Origin: Cichorium intybus
Lineage: Eukaryota > Streptophyta > Magnoliopsida > Asterales > Asteraceae
NCBI GenBank assembly: GCA_023525715.1
Contig: CM042010.1
Coordinates: 62,113,729-62,177,728 of the forward strand
Direction: 5' to 3'
Length of the DNA stretch: 64,000 nt
The notes under the pieces: model-generated
Told to the model about the DNA's origin: nothing
What the model saw: the letters and a program-made list of their open reading frames with translations, nothing else
Database searches by the model: none
Translations under genes and position numbers: made by a program
In this document: positions 1 to 10,181 of the stretch, one piece after another
Layout: every line of letters begins with the position of its first letter
Position numbering within the stretch: the first letter of the stretch is position 1

Positions 1-578
1 GTTGTATATAACAGAAATGTTTTACTGCAATAGTTTATCCTGACTTGTGATTTTTGATCTTTTCCGTTGCCTATTCTTGAAGAGCCTAAATAAACTCCTG
101 CTAATGCAAAAATTAGATGGTCTTGTGTTGGTGTTTCTTGTGGTAGTTCATCTTTTGTTGGCTTGGATCCATAACTAATTCCCATGTATGAAAATGTAAT
201 ACTTGGAACTAGTAGTTGAGAGTCTTCATCGAAAAATGGATAACTGGAATGTAATTTAATGAATAAATCACGTTCTTTTGCAAAACGTGTCTTGTAATGG
301 CGGATGACTGATTGAAAATTAGTTGGAAATTCACTTATGTACTGTAGGTTGTTTCCATTTAGGTAGATTGTATCGATGAATCCATGGGTGAAATATTCCC
401 AAAGAGTCATTGGATCGGTAAGGTTGGCTAAGAAGATAGCTTTTGGGCCTGGCTTTCTTATGCCTGGGTAAAAGCCCATTAGTAAATGGACCTCTGTGTA
501 TGAGACTAGGCTGTCCCATAATTTTGCGAATTTTTCTGTGGTTGGTTTTTTCATTAATTCTTTTTCTTTTGTAAATGG
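1..578 (-). pseudogene. TAV: TAV fragment, cut by window edge and by a leader joint
   Basis: This matches the middle of the transactivator/viroplasmin, from the lysine-rich stretch near residue 205 to about residue 400 of the 462-residue protein at 11249-12637. It reads right to left and runs off the left edge. At about 578 the TAV sequence changes to the viral leader (starting GGGGAAAC) with shared AAATGG at the joint, so the N-terminal half is missing. Confidence 0.85.
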
Positions 579-639
579 GGAAACATAAATGGGAAACATG
601 GATAATAACATAAATATAGCAAAATAAATGCGGAATGGT

Positions 640-822
640 TTAACATGTGGTTTCTGAAATTCTTGCATGTAGATACTTAAGCTGATTATCGTAGATATCA
701 ACCTCTAACTGTGTTACAGGGAGATGGATATTACGTTCAATTCAATTTTTAATTCTTTGTTTATGAATCTTTAATGCAAAATAATATCGATTGTTTTGTA
801 TTTGTATTTTCGAATCGGTCAT
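640..822 (-). pseudogene. ORF VII copy with nonsense codon
   Basis: This copy matches the 60-residue basic ORF VII found beside most promoters here. Start at 822 and stop at 640 are kept, but an in-frame TGA at 742-744 interrupts it. The leader continues downstream to the joint at 578 without a primer-binding site. Confidence 0.8.
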
Positions 823-1324
823 GATGTATGAGGATGTGTAAGGGATGTACCTGACTGATGTCTGGACGATGCGTTGATTAACTGCTTCGTGGATACTTCG
901 ATAGGCTCTGCTATTCAGAAGCGCGAGGCTTCAACAGAGAACTCTGCTATTCAGAAGCATAAGGCTTCAACAGAGGAATTTTGAGAGCACTCAAAACTTA
1001 ACACAAATAAGCTCTGATTTATTACACTAGGCAAACGCCTTATTTATAGTACATGACGGCTGCTACTGCATACGTGCTATTATTGACACTACATTATTGT
1101 GTCCAGCACTTACAAATAAAGACAAACTATAGGATGGTGACTGGCACCTAATTTACATAATTAAAAACAAACGACAAAAACTAAAAAGTCTACATTATTA
1201 CAAGATATGATGAGGGGAGGGGCCACAAATATTCTTTGTGTCAAATCCAAATCCTCACCACCACGAAAAATGCGTCGTGCATAATGATCGAATGCTTTTG
1301 ATGAGTGCTGTGCACTGTTGTGTA
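823..1324 (-). promoter_or_regulatory. Promoter and 5' leader, lineage P1
   Basis: This is the intergenic region after TAV of unit A1, read on the minus strand. The TATA box TATAAATAA lies at 1040-1048 (minus). An AATAAA signal lies about 25 nt downstream, so the RNA end would sit close to its start and give a short terminal repeat, as is usual for pararetroviruses. Two tandem 34-nt stem-loops with GAAGC/GCTTC stems follow, at about 893-975. No intact gene lies here. Confidence 0.75.
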
Positions 1325-2699
1325 TTATTCTTCCATTATCTCCATGAATGGTGTATCGTCCTTGTTTTCTTGACAATAATTGCATTGGTGACGTGGAAAA
1401 TGCATAATATGTTTGCATAATTGTTTTTTAATTTCTGCAGGTAGAACGGCAAGATGATGCGAGAATGTTTCAAATGGTTCTTCGAATCGTTCTACGGCTT
1501 GCATTCCTTCGGTTGATATTTCTGTGTCATTTGTTGTATATAACAGAAATGTTTTACTGCAATAGTTTATCCGGACTTGTGATTTTTGATCTTTTCTGTT
1601 GCCTATTCTTGAAGAGGCTAAATAAACTCCTGCTAATGAAAAAATTAGATGATCTTGTGTTGGTGTTTCATGTGGAAGTTCGTCTTTAGTTGGCTTAGTT
1701 CCATTACTGATTCCCATGTATGCAAATGTAATGCTTGGAATTAGTAGCTGTGAGTCTTCATCAAAAAATGGATAGCTGGAATATAATTTAATGAATAAAT
1801 CACGTTCCTTGGCAAAACGTGTTTTGTAATGGCGGATGACTGATTGAAAATTATTTGGAAATTCACTTATGCACTGTAGGTTGTTTCCATTTAGGTAGAT
1901 TGTATCGATGAATCCATGGGTGAAATATTCCCAAAGAGTCATTGGATCGGTAAGGTTGGCTAAGAAGATTGCTTTTGGGCCTGACTTTCTTATGACTGGG
2001 TAAAAGCCCATTAGTGAATGGACCTCTGTGTATGAGACTAGGCTGTCCCATAATTTTACGAATTTTTCTGTGGTTGGTTTTTTCATTAATTCTTTTTCTT
2101 TTGTAAATGGTATAGCTTGTAGGGCTGCTTTGGCTGCGTTTAACTGGTTTAAAGACTTTGGTTGTGGTTCTGTTTTTGGAAGGATTCCAAGGATGGTTGT
2201 CTTATTTTTCAATGGTTTCAGTTGTAACCGTTTTGTATGCTTCTCTGAATGCTGTTTCTGCTTCAGCTTTTGTTTTGTAACTTTTGTGTGTAACGTTCTT
2301 TCCAACGATATGAGAATTTGCAATTCCCCAATCGTTATAGATTCCTTTGCGTGGTCCGTTAAAAATAACGAACCATTTCTTCGTTTCTGCATCAATTGAT
2401 TGTTGATGAGTTTTGAATATTTCTTGAGTGTTACATGTGGATGATGATGGCTTCTCCTGTTGTTTATCGGAACTGTCTGATGAAATTTGCTGGATTGTTG
2501 GTGTAGGTGGAATGGTTGAACTGCATGTTGACTTTTCTGCGTCTTCTTTGACTGGAGTGAACTGTGTTGACAATATCTGCAGTGTTTGTTGGAGCTGTTC
2601 TTCTTCCTTCTTGATTGTTTCTAGTTGCTTCATCATGGCTACTTTTTGTTCCTGCTTTTGTTTTAGCTGGTGCTGGATTTGCTTCATAATGGCTTCCAT
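1325..2699 (-). pseudogene. TAV: Transactivator/viroplasmin (TAV), frameshifted
   Basis: TAV of caulimovirids allows translation of downstream ORFs on the polycistronic RNA and forms the inclusion bodies. This copy starts at 2699, overlapping the end of the Pol remnant, and reads to the normal stop at 1325. A 5-bp deletion near 2203 splits it into a 165-codon and a 356-codon open frame. The N-terminal part holds a Gln/Glu-rich coiled-coil-like segment and the viroplasmin domain (KKWFVIFNGP... to FREAYK). The C-terminal part keeps the HQCNYC cysteine motif. Otherwise it matches the intact copy at 11249-12637. Confidence 0.9.
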
Positions 2700-3106
2700 T
2701 CTCTCGTCAATGTATCTGCTATGTGGTTGTGCTCACTCTTTATGTACCTGTAATGTGTATAATTTGATGATACTTTCGTATCAATGTATACTTTTGATGA
2801 TACATTCGTATCAATGTATGCTTTTAATGATACTTTCGTATCAATGTATGCTTCTGGTAATACTTTCGTATTACTGTATACTTTTGATGATACTTTCGTA
2901 TCACTGTATGCTTCTGGTAATACTTTCGTATTACTGTATACTTTTGATGATACTTTCGTATCACTGTATGCTTCTGGAAATACTTTCGTATTACTGTATA
3001 CTTTTGATGATACTTTCGTATCACTGTATGCTTCTGGTAATACTTTCTTATTACTGTATACTTTTGATGCATCTGTTTTGACTATTAATAAGTCTTCTGG
3101 TTGCAA
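2684..3106 (-). CDS. Pol remnant ORF (RNase H ends plus repeat array)
   Basis: This 140-residue ORF has the start of RNase H (VKTDAS, first catalytic Asp), then ten repeat units, then the RNase H C-terminus (HNHIADTLTRE). The protease, RT and the central RNase H region with its catalytic Glu and second Asp are missing, so it cannot be an active enzyme. It stays open in all four component A units. It ends 16 nt inside TAV, as full Pol does in component B. A role as a bridging cistron for TAV, or simple carriage of the RNA repeat, are both inference. Confidence 0.7.
   Translation of the reverse strand: MQPEDLLIVKTDASKVYSNKKVLPEAYSDTKVSSKVYSNTKVFPEAYSDTKVSSKVYSNTKVLPEAYSDTKVSSKVYSNTKVLPEAYIDTKVSLKAYIDTNVSSKVYIDTKVSSNYTHYRYIKSEHNHIADTLTREWKPL
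2766..3065 (-). repeat. Hairpin repeat array, 10 x 30 bp
   Basis: Ten tandem 30-bp units alternate between two forms. In viral sense each carries GATAC-GAAA-GTATC or AATAC-GAAA-GTATT, so each can fold as a 5 to 7 bp stem with a GAAA loop. The array is in frame and codes for 10-residue units of the type EAYSDTKVSS and KVYSNTKVLP. The second-last unit in this orientation has a GAAT loop. Confidence 0.9.
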
Positions 3107-3208
3107 ATTGTATAAAATTGGTAATACAAGCGTTTTTCTTCATTGTTTTCTCTATCGTGAAACTGCAAAATCATAATATTGTTATATTATTCAAAAGACA
3201 TATTTTAT
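3107..3208 (-). other. A-specific CP/Pol-remnant spacer with possible 3' splice site
   Basis: This spacer follows the CP stop and is present in all A units but in no B unit. In viral sense it holds an AT-rich stretch ending TGATTTTGCAG, with the AG at 3163-3164 (minus). It resembles a plant 3' splice site placed just before the remnant ORF and TAV. Splicing here is inference. Confidence 0.4.
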
Positions 3209-4573
3209 TCATTCGTTATCAATATCGGATTCGGAATTTGAATCAGTAGTGTATGCGTAGATATCAATATCTGAATCTACATCTGAATCTTCAATTGGTT
3301 CATATCCTATATCATAAGCAATTTTTAATATATTTGTTTCGTTTGCTTTCTTATTTTTTATTGGACATTCATAGGCTTTATGTCCTTGTTCTTGGCATAG
3401 CCAGCATCTGCAATCTTTTTTCTTAGACAGACAATAGTTTGAATTTGATTTATATTTTTGCTTATATTGTTTTCGATTTCTAAAATATTTTCTTTCTCCG
3501 TTTTTATAGTATTGTTTATACTTTGGTTTATATGTTTGTTTTTTCCAAACCTTCTTTTTTCTTTTACGCTTGTTCTTTTTACAACCGTATTGACCAATTT
3601 GATTAAATTGTTTCTCACAACATAAATTAATTTGTGCGTCAATTTTAGTTTTTTGTTTTAGACATGTATCTTTCATCCATTCTTTTAAGACGTTTATTCG
3701 AGCACCTAATGATTCTGCTATTTTACCTTCTTGTGAAAGCTTGTTAAAATATTTTAATACACTTTGAGAAACAGTAGATGGTAATTTTTGATAAAACATG
3801 TCTAAGGCTAATTTTTGTTTTGGTGGATCTAAATAATAATATTGTGTAGCAAATTCACATATAAATGCATCTAGATAACACATATTACATATTCTTAAAT
3901 TTATTAAGTGCCATAATGCTTTATTTCTAAAGGCTTCTTTTGATTCATTATCTTCTATCTTTTTTCCTAAAAACTCTTGGAGAATTTTATCTAAAACTTT
4001 TCTAAATGTTTCCATTCCGTCGGTAGTTGCTATTCTAGATAGTTCATCTTCTTCTAATGATGATAGAAAACGATAAACATTTCCTTGTGTTTTATGCATA
4101 ATGTAACTTAATAAATTTCTTGGATGTAAATTTCTAAGTTCGTCGGTTAATTGAATTTGTATACCTATTTGATTTCTCCAATCTTGTATTTTTGTTTCTG
4201 GATCTAAATCACAGTCTATAAAAAGAATATCTATGGGTTTTGGAGTGGTAAATAATTTTGGTACATATTGTGGCGGTACTTTTTCCCATTTATTTTGTTT
4301 ATTTTTAATCATACCTTGTCTATACAAATAGTTTTCTTCTAAAGATGGTGGTCCATATATGTATTGATTTTGATAATCATCTTCTACATATGATTTGTTT
4401 CGTTTTATTCCAAAATTAGTATAAGGATTATTATATGGATTTTCTTCGTCGGATGTAAAATCGTATACTACTTCGACGTCATTTTCTATATTTTCATCTT
4501 TTACTTCTTCAGGTATTTCTAATGCTGCCATTAATTTAGTTAACGTTTCTACTTGTTCTTGGAGTGTTTCCAT
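3209..4573 (-). CDS. CP: Capsid protein precursor
   Basis: Intact 454-residue coat protein. The N-terminus is strongly acidic (EDEEN-type, residues about 20-45), as in caulimovirid CP precursors whose termini are trimmed. The central region (about 110-320) is the likely shell domain. A very basic Lys/Arg/Tyr-rich stretch follows (about 330-385). Then comes a zinc knuckle CWLCQEQGHKAYEC (C-x2-C-x4-H-x4-C, about 395-408) and an acidic Ser/Asp tail. The knuckle and basic arm bind the RNA pregenome during packaging. It lies 37 bp after ORF C and, unusually, is not followed by the protease/RT part of Pol. Confidence 0.93.
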   Translation of the reverse strand: METLQEQVETLTKLMAALEIPEEVKDENIENDVEVVYDFTSDEENPYNNPYTNFGIKRNKSYVEDDYQNQYIYGPPSLEENYLYRQGMIKNKQNKWEKVPPQYVPKLFTTPKPIDILFIDCDLDPETKIQDWRNQIGIQIQLTDELRNLHPRNLLSYIMHKTQGNVYRFLSSLEEDELSRIATTDGMETFRKVLDKILQEFLGKKIEDNESKEAFRNKALWHLINLRICNMCYLDAFICEFATQYYYLDPPKQKLALDMFYQKLPSTVSQSVLKYFNKLSQEGKIAESLGARINVLKEWMKDTCLKQKTKIDAQINLCCEKQFNQIGQYGCKKNKRKRKKKVWKKQTYKPKYKQYYKNGERKYFRNRKQYKQKYKSNSNYCLSKKKDCRCWLCQEQGHKAYECPIKNKKANETNILKIAYDIGYEPIEDSDVDSDIDIYAYTTDSNSESDIDNE

Positions 4574-4610
4574 TTATTATATAATTTATTTTGTAGATAT
4601 AAGTATTTAG

Positions 4611-4925
4611 CTATATCTTTCTTTCTCTTATAAGTTTTTTAACTTTAATTTGATCTGTATAATCTTTGTATGATATAAAATCGTTCATATGACTAAGTCT
4701 TTTTAAACAATTAATTTCAGAATCAATTTGTAGTTTATAGAGAGAATAAAACTTTTCGTTTTCTTCTTTTATTTCTATCAAATCATACATAGTAAATACT
4801 ATACTACGATGATCTAAATTTGTTATGGCCTGGTGGCTTTTATTTAAGAGATAATTAAGATAATCTAAATTATTAAATTGTCTTGGTTGTCCATTTTCAT
4901 AAACAAGCCAGAAGTTGTTGTTCAT
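4611..4925 (-). CDS. ORF C, 104-residue protein of unknown function
   Basis: Intact ORF upstream of CP, found only in component A. It begins MNNNFWLVYENGQPRQ and has a helical, charged C-terminal half ending in a basic KKLIRERKI. No known domain is recognised. Soymoviruses carry small unassigned ORFs in this position. All four copies in the window are open and nearly identical, which suggests the protein mattered to the virus. Possible roles are an aphid-transmission or virion-associated factor, but nothing in the sequence proves either. Confidence 0.75.
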   Translation of the reverse strand: MNNNFWLVYENGQPRQFNNLDYLNYLLNKSHQAITNLDHRSIVFTMYDLIEIKEENEKFYSLYKLQIDSEINCLKRLSHMNDFISYKDYTDQIKVKKLIRERKI

Positions 4926-4931
4926 TATTTT

Positions 4932-5102
4932 TTAGTCATAACAATTGCTTTCAAATAATTGATCTAATATATCATTATTTATATAATCTTCTTTCGTTAA
5001 TATGTCATTTTTATAACTATCTTTTTTATTAGTATTTTCTTTATTTCTTTTATACTTTTTAAACCATGTTTTTAATTTTTGTAAAATATTTTTGATTACC
5101 AT
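4932..5102 (-). CDS. ORF B, 56-residue basic protein
   Basis: Its start overlaps the ORF A stop (ATGGTAA). The N-terminal half is a basic amphipathic segment (LQKLKTWFKKYKRNK) and the C-terminal half is acidic. Function is unknown. In component A it ends 6 nt before ORF C; in component B a shorter 48-residue form ends inside the Pol start codon region. It is too short for many gene callers, but overlaps, position and conservation support it. Confidence 0.65.
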   Translation of the reverse strand: MVIKNILQKLKTWFKKYKRNKENTNKKDSYKNDILTKEDYINNDILDQLFESNCYD

Positions 5103-5341
5103 GTTAAAGGTGGTTTGATAGAAAGTGGTTGTTTATTATTTTTAACTTCTAATAATTTATAAATTTGTTCAAGCAAATTTTGTGTTAGATTTATTTTTTG
5201 TAATATTTCTGGTAGTTGTTTTATCAATAAGTGTTTATTTATTTCGATGAGATTGTTTAGTTTTTTATTTATTACATGCTTTTTTTCATTTACTGTCGTT
5301 TCATCTTTCATTTGTAAATCTATATCATATATTTTACTACT
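5096..5341 (-). pseudogene. ORF A, start codon lost
   Basis: This matches the coiled-coil ORF A (intact at 32051-32290), here in the longer version with an INLTQNLL insert. A short deletion at about 5350 has removed the MP stop and the normal start (ATGACAGAATC becomes ATCACAGAATC). The first remaining Met is at 5311. Regular Leu/Ile spacing suggests a coiled coil, and the end is PPLTW. It could correspond to the virion-associated protein of other caulimovirids; this is not proven. Confidence 0.6.
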
Positions 5342-6285
5342 AGATGATTCTGTGATTTATTCATTTCTTTTATTTCTTCAATGTTTTCATCTTTTCTATT
5401 TTCCGTAGATGTAGAAGGTTGTATTTCTGAAATAGAGGATCTTCTTATAATTGTTGAAATTGGAGGCTCTATTATTGGGTCTCTTTTAACTAAAGGTGTA
5501 ATTATTTGTTGTCGAAAATCTGTTTCATAAGCTGGTTTATTATCTATTTTTTTTGGTGATTCAAGAGATAATAAAGGTTCAAATAGTTTATCAATATGAA
5601 TTCTATCTTCTGTTTTAAATGTAATACTATGATGACAATTTGTTAATGCATAGTTTATTTGATATGTTAAAGTAAAAGGATGATTTCCCTTTAACATAAA
5701 ATTTTGTCTTAATAATTTATATCTTACTGTAATACTATTACTTAGATTTCTATCTTTTAAACTAAGTCCTAATTGTATATTTATATTAAATTTTATTTTT
5801 CCTTCAATTAAATTTCCTTTTCCTTTTGCAATAATACTTTCTTGACTATTAATTATACGATCATCTCTAATTTTTAATTCTATTGGTGTATCTAAATCAC
5901 TAAAAGTACTTTTCAAAATTACTTGAATTGTAGATATATGAATATATGCTATCTTTGATCGATCTATTTCTTTGATATGTTGTATTTTATTTTTGATTTG
6001 TTGTTTATTAATAATAGATATAATTATATTTCCTTGAGTTGATTCTATAGGTATCGGTTCTTCACCTACTATTTTACCATAATAAATAATATTTTTTCTT
6101 GAAAATAGATTTTTAAGTGTATCATACTTAAAATTATGTTTTTCTGATAATGTAAAATTTGATTTTCTAATAGCATCTTTATTTATATTATTTTTACTAA
6201 CTAGAGCATCAAATATGTATCCTGATTCATTTTCTTCGTTATTAATAATTATTGATTCATTATTCTCGTTAGATGTAGACATCAT
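5320..6285 (-). CDS. MP: Movement protein (30K superfamily), altered C-terminus
   Basis: Viral cell-to-cell movement protein, 321 residues. The 30K core spans roughly residues 60-215 (IAYIHISTIQVILKST, SDLDTPIELKIRDD, KFNINIQLGLSLKD). It would form tubules through plasmodesmata. The last residues differ from the 316-residue form at 31104 because a small deletion near 5350 removes the normal stop and the frame runs into ORF A sequence. The core is intact. Confidence 0.88.
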   Translation of the reverse strand: MMSTSNENNESIIINNEENESGYIFDALVSKNNINKDAIRKSNFTLSEKHNFKYDTLKNLFSRKNIIYYGKIVGEEPIPIESTQGNIIISIINKQQIKNKIQHIKEIDRSKIAYIHISTIQVILKSTFSDLDTPIELKIRDDRIINSQESIIAKGKGNLIEGKIKFNINIQLGLSLKDRNLSNSITVRYKLLRQNFMLKGNHPFTLTYQINYALTNCHHSITFKTEDRIHIDKLFEPLLSLESPKKIDNKPAYETDFRQQIITPLVKRDPIIEPPISTIIRRSSISEIQPSTSTENRKDENIEEIKEMNKSQNHLVVKYMI

Positions 6286-6491
6286 AAGAGTTGTTTTTTA
6301 ATTAAATCGTTGCTTATATTTACTAATTATAGTATTTATTAAAATCATAACTTAGCTTTCAATCTTGACTTATCTTTCTAATTAAATATTGTTATTTGTC
6401 ATATTAGATTGTAGTTTAGCTCGTTACTTATCATGAATTAAATTGTTACTTAGCTCTGATATAGTAAAATCGTTTCTTACCATAAAATCAT
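6286..6491 (-). promoter_or_regulatory. MP leader without primer-binding site
   Basis: AT-rich untranslated leader before MP. In viral sense it has repeats of TATCAGAGCTAAGTAAC, which look like copies of the PBS flank, but the TGG needed for the full PBS is missing because the copy is joined to Pol sequence at 6491/6492. Confidence 0.6.
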
Positions 6492-6577
6492 TATTTGTGT
6501 TTTTTAATTGATCTAATGGATTTTCACTACATACTTCTTCTAGTTGTTTTTCAGCAATATCTTATGTTAATGTTAAT
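6492..6577 (-). pseudogene. Pol: Pol fragment between protease and RT
   Basis: This short piece codes for the linker after the protease (KDIAEKQLEEVCSENPLD). On the minus strand it runs straight into the leader of unit A1 at AATAAT/GATTTTATGG. The same Pol/leader joint occurs inside unit B1 near 14084-14110. At about 6578 the orientation flips to a plus-strand Pol copy. Confidence 0.75.
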
Positions 6578-6580
6578 AAT

Positions 6581-8133
6581 ACTACTAAAAGATCCTAAAG
6601 CAGAAATTAATGTACCTAATAAAATACCATATAGTATAAAAGATGTAAATGAGTTTAAAACCGAATGTAGTCAGCTTTTAGAAAAAGGAATTATAAGAAA
6701 TAGCACGAGTCCACACTCTGCACCCGCCTTTTATGTAGAAAATCATAATGAAATAAAACGAGGAAAAAGAATAATGGTTATTAATTATAAAAAAATGAAT
6801 GATGCAACTATTGGAGATTCATATAAATTACCAAGAAAAGAATACATTTTAGAAAAACTAAAAGGAAATACACACTTTAGCACATTTGATGCAAAATCAG
6901 GATATTGGCAACTACGACTACACGAAGATACGAAACCACTAACGGCTTTTTCATGTCCACCTCAACGACACTACGAATGGAACGTTCTACCATTTGGTCT
7001 AAAACAAGCACCCGCAATATATCAAAGGTTTATGGATTCAACCTTAAATGGTTTGGATCAAATATGTCTTGCATATATTGATGATATTATTGTTTTTACC
7101 AATGGAAATGAACAATTACACCTTGAAGCAGTTATTAAAGTTTTACAAAGAATTAAAGAAAAAGGTTTAGTTTTATCAAAAAAGAAATCTAAACTTTTAC
7201 AAACTAAAGTTGAATATTTAGGACTAAAAATCGAAGAAAACGGACAACTTTCTTTAACAGATAATGTTCGAGAAAAATTGTATTTATTTCCCGATAAACT
7301 AGAAAACCGGAAACAAATACAACGATTTCTTGGCTGTTTAAACTACATCGCAGAACAAGGTTTTCTAAAAAATTTAGCAAATGAAAGAAGAATTTTTACA
7401 AAAGAAAATATCAGAAAAAATACCATGGTCTTGGACCAATGAAGATACTATTTTAGTCAAAAATATAAAAGAAAAAATTCATGTTTTACCAACACTATAC
7501 AACTCGCAACCGGACGACTTTTTAATAGTCGAAACGGATGCATCAAAAGATACATGGGCAGGATGCCTAAAAGCAATTATACATGGAAAAATATTATTGG
7601 GTTTAGACACCGAGGGAAACTTTCTGCCTAAACCATTCGAAGCATACAGTGATACGAAAGTATCATCAAAAGTATACAGTAATACGAAAGTATTACCAGA
7701 AGCATACAGTGATACGAAAGTATCATCAAAAGTAAACAGTAATACGAAAGTATTACCAGAAGCATACATTGATACAAAAGTATCACCAGAAGTATTAAAA
7801 ACTGATAAATACGAGAAAAAATTATGTAAATATATATCGGGAACATTTTCCCAAACTGAACAAAACTACAGTGCACATGAAAGAGAAACACTGGCATGTC
7901 TCAGAACCTTAAAGAAATGGAAAATCGATCTACTACAGACTAGATTTGAACTCCGAACAGATTCAAAATATCTGTTAGGATTCTGGCGATACAAGTTACA
8001 AGAAGATTACTGTCGAGGAAGGCTAATCCGTTGGCAGTTACAATTACACCAGTTTCATCCATATCTCAGGTACATAAAGAGTGAGCACAACCACATAGCA
8101 GATACATTGACGAGAGAATGGAAGCCATTATGA
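6581..8133 (+). pseudogene. Pol: Pol fragment: RT and RNase H, frameshifted
   Basis: Protease is missing; the copy starts at the linker KDPKAEINVPNK. RT motifs are present (FSTFDAKSGYWQLRL, FGLKQAPA, YIDDII). One extra T near 7391-7397 shifts the frame, after which RNase H reads to the stop at 8131-8133. RNase H shows TDAS, the in-frame repeat array, THERETLAC, RTDSKYLL and HNHIADTLTRE, so all its catalytic acids are kept. The open frame from 6495 has a false N-terminus made of inverted sequence. It belongs to the component B type. Confidence 0.88.
7638..7787 (+). repeat. Hairpin repeat array, 5 x 30 bp
   Basis: This is the shortest array in the window, in frame inside RNase H. Four stems carry GAAA loops and the last has AAAA with the same GATAC/GTATC stem. 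Confidence 0.88.
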
Positions 8134-9506
8134 AGCAAATCCAGCACCAGCTAAAATAGAAGCAGGAACAAAAAGTAGCCATGATGAAGCAACTAGAAAC
8201 AATCAAGAAGGAAGAAGAACAGCTCCAACAAACACTGCATATATTGTCAACACAGTTCACTCCAGTCAAAGAAGACGCAGAAAAGTCAACGGGCAGTTCA
8301 ACCATTCCACCTACACCAACAATCCAGCAAATTTCATCAGACAGTTCCGATAAACAACAGGAGAAGCCATCATCATCCACATGTAACACTCAAGAAATAT
8401 TCAAAACTCATCAACAATCAACTGATGCAGAGACGAAGAAATGGTACGTTATTTTTAACAGACCACACAAAGGAATCTATAACGATTGGGGAATTGCAAA
8501 TTCTCATATCGTTGGAAAGAACGTTACACACAAAAGTTACAAAACAAAAGCTGAAGCAGAAACAGCATTCAGAGAAGCATACAAAACGGTTACAACTGAA
8601 ACCGTTGAAAAATCATCAAAGACAACCATCCTTGGAACCCTTTTAAAAACAGAACCACAACCAAAGTCTTTAAACCAGTTAAACGCAGCCAAAGCAGCCA
8701 AAGCAGTCCTACAAGCTATACCATTTACAAAAGAAAAATAATTAATGAAAAAACCAACCACAGAAAAATTCGCAAAATTATGGGACAGCCTAGTCTCATA
8801 CACAGAGGTCCATTCACTAATGGGCTTTTATCCAGTCATACGAAAACCAGGCCCAAAGGCAATCTTCTTAGCCAACCTTACTGATCCAATGACTCTTTGG
8901 GAATATTTCACCCATGGATTCATCGATACAATCTACCTAAATGGAAACAACCTACAATGCATAAGTGAATTTCCAACTAATTTTCAATCAGTTATTCGCC
9001 ATTACAAGACACGTTTTGCAAAAGAACGTGATTTATTCATTAAATTACATTCCAGTTATCCATTTTTCGATGAAGACTCTCAACTACTAGTTCCAAGTAT
9101 TACATTTGCATACATGGGAATTAGTAATGGATCCAAGCCAACAAAAGATGAACTACCACACGAAACACCAACACAAGACCATCTAATTTTTGCATTAGCA
9201 GGAGTTTATTTAGCCTCTTCAAGAATAGGCAACGGAAAAGATCAAAAATCACAAGTCAGGATAAACTATTGCAGTAAAACATTTCTGTTATATACTACAA
9301 ATGACACAGAAATATCAACTCAAGGAATGCAAGCCGTAGAACGATTTGAAGAACCATTTGAAACATTCTCGCATCATCTTGCCGTTCTACCTGCAGAAAT
9401 TAAAAAACAATTATGCAAGCATATTATGCATTTTCCACGTCACCAATGCAATTATTGTCAGGAAAACAAGGACGAGACACCATTCATGGAGATAATGGAA
9501 GAATAG
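8118..9506 (+). pseudogene. TAV: TAV with two nonsense codons
   Basis: Full-length TAV by homology, starting inside the end of Pol (16-nt overlap). CAG to TAG at 8157-8159 (codon 14) and GAA to TAA at 8739-8741 stop it. The frame in between and afterwards is open, including the viroplasmin domain at about 8437-8583 and the C-terminal HQCNYC motif. Confidence 0.9.
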
Positions 9507-9998
9507 TAAACAACAGTATACCGCACTCAACAAAAGCAATCAACGACGCTTAATTCACGGTGGTGAGGATTTGGATTTGACACAAAGAATATTTGTGGCC
9601 CCTCCCCTCATCATATCTTGTAATAATGTAGACTTTTAGTTTTTGTCGTTTGTTTTTAATTATGTAAATTAGGTGCCAGTCACCATCCTATAGTTTGTCT
9701 TTATTTGTAAGTGCTAGACACAATAATGTAGTGTCAATAATAGCACGTATGCAGTAGCAACCCTCATGTACTATAAATAAGGCGTTTGCCTAGTGTAATA
9801 AATTAGAGCTTATTTGTGTTAAGTTTTGAGTGCTCTGAAAATTCCTCTGTTGAAGCCTTATGCTTCTGAATAGCAGAGTTCTCTGTTGAAGCCTCGCGCT
9901 TCTGAATAGCAGAGCCTATCGAAGTATCTACGAAGCAGTTAATCAACGCATCAATCCAAGCATCAGTCAGGTACATCCCTTACACATCTTCATACATC
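9507..9998 (+). promoter_or_regulatory. Promoter and leader, lineage P1
   Basis: TATA box at 9772-9780 in the context GTACTATAAATAAGGC, with AATAAA about 25 nt downstream. Two tandem leader stem-loops follow at about 9843-9915. The upstream GC-rich tract CCCCTCCCC lies near 9600. The TAV-proximal part differs from other P1 copies (AACAGTATACCGCACTC). Confidence 0.78.
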
Positions 9999-10181
9999 AT
10001 GACCGATTCGAAAATACAAATACAAAACAATCGATATTATTTTGCATTAAAGATTCATAAACAAAGATTTAAAAATAGAATTGAACGTAATATCCATCTC
10101 CCTGTAACACAGTTAGAGGTTAATATCTACGATAATAAGCTTAAGTATCTACATGCAAGAATTTCAGAAACCACATGTTAA
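9999..10181 (+). CDS. ORF VII, 60-residue basic protein
   Basis: Small basic ORF between promoter and primer-binding site, beginning MTDSKIQIQNNRYYFALK. No domain is recognised. It is conserved in most units and occupies the place of ORF VII in soymo- and caulimoviruses, so it may act as an upstream ORF of the pregenomic RNA. Here the downstream leader is cut before the PBS by an inverted joint. Confidence 0.65.
   Translation: MTDSKIQIQNNRYYFALKIHKQRFKNRIERNIHLPVTQLEVNIYDNKLKYLHARISETTC

Larger units (their letters stand above)
640..6491 (-). mobile_element. Component A unit A1
   Basis: Reading right to left: leader, MP, ORF A, ORF B, ORF C, CP, RNase H remnant with hairpin repeats, TAV, promoter, ORF VII. 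Protease and RT are absent; CP (3209-4573) is followed after 102 bp by the remnant. At 6491 the leader is joined to a Pol fragment instead of the primer-binding site. CP, ORF B, ORF C and the remnant ORF are open; TAV, ORF A and ORF VII are damaged. Confidence 0.85.

Noticed and set aside
2824..3072. Lys/Tyr/His-rich repeat ORF (HTVIRKYHQKYTVIRKYY type)
   Set aside because: A shifted frame of the same array; it does not join RNase H or TAV sequence in frame.
2428..3081. Long opposite-strand open frames with membrane-like repeats (SYYCILLMILSYHC type), also near 27713, 34305, 47152, 52048
   Set aside because: They are reverse-frame readings of the 30-bp hairpin array and the TAV start. A stop-free 30-bp unit stays open in several frames. 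They start and end wherever the array does.
6495..6580. N-terminal extension of the Pol frame at 6495
   Set aside because: Comes from inverted Pol linker sequence left of the joint at 6578; not part of the viral protein.
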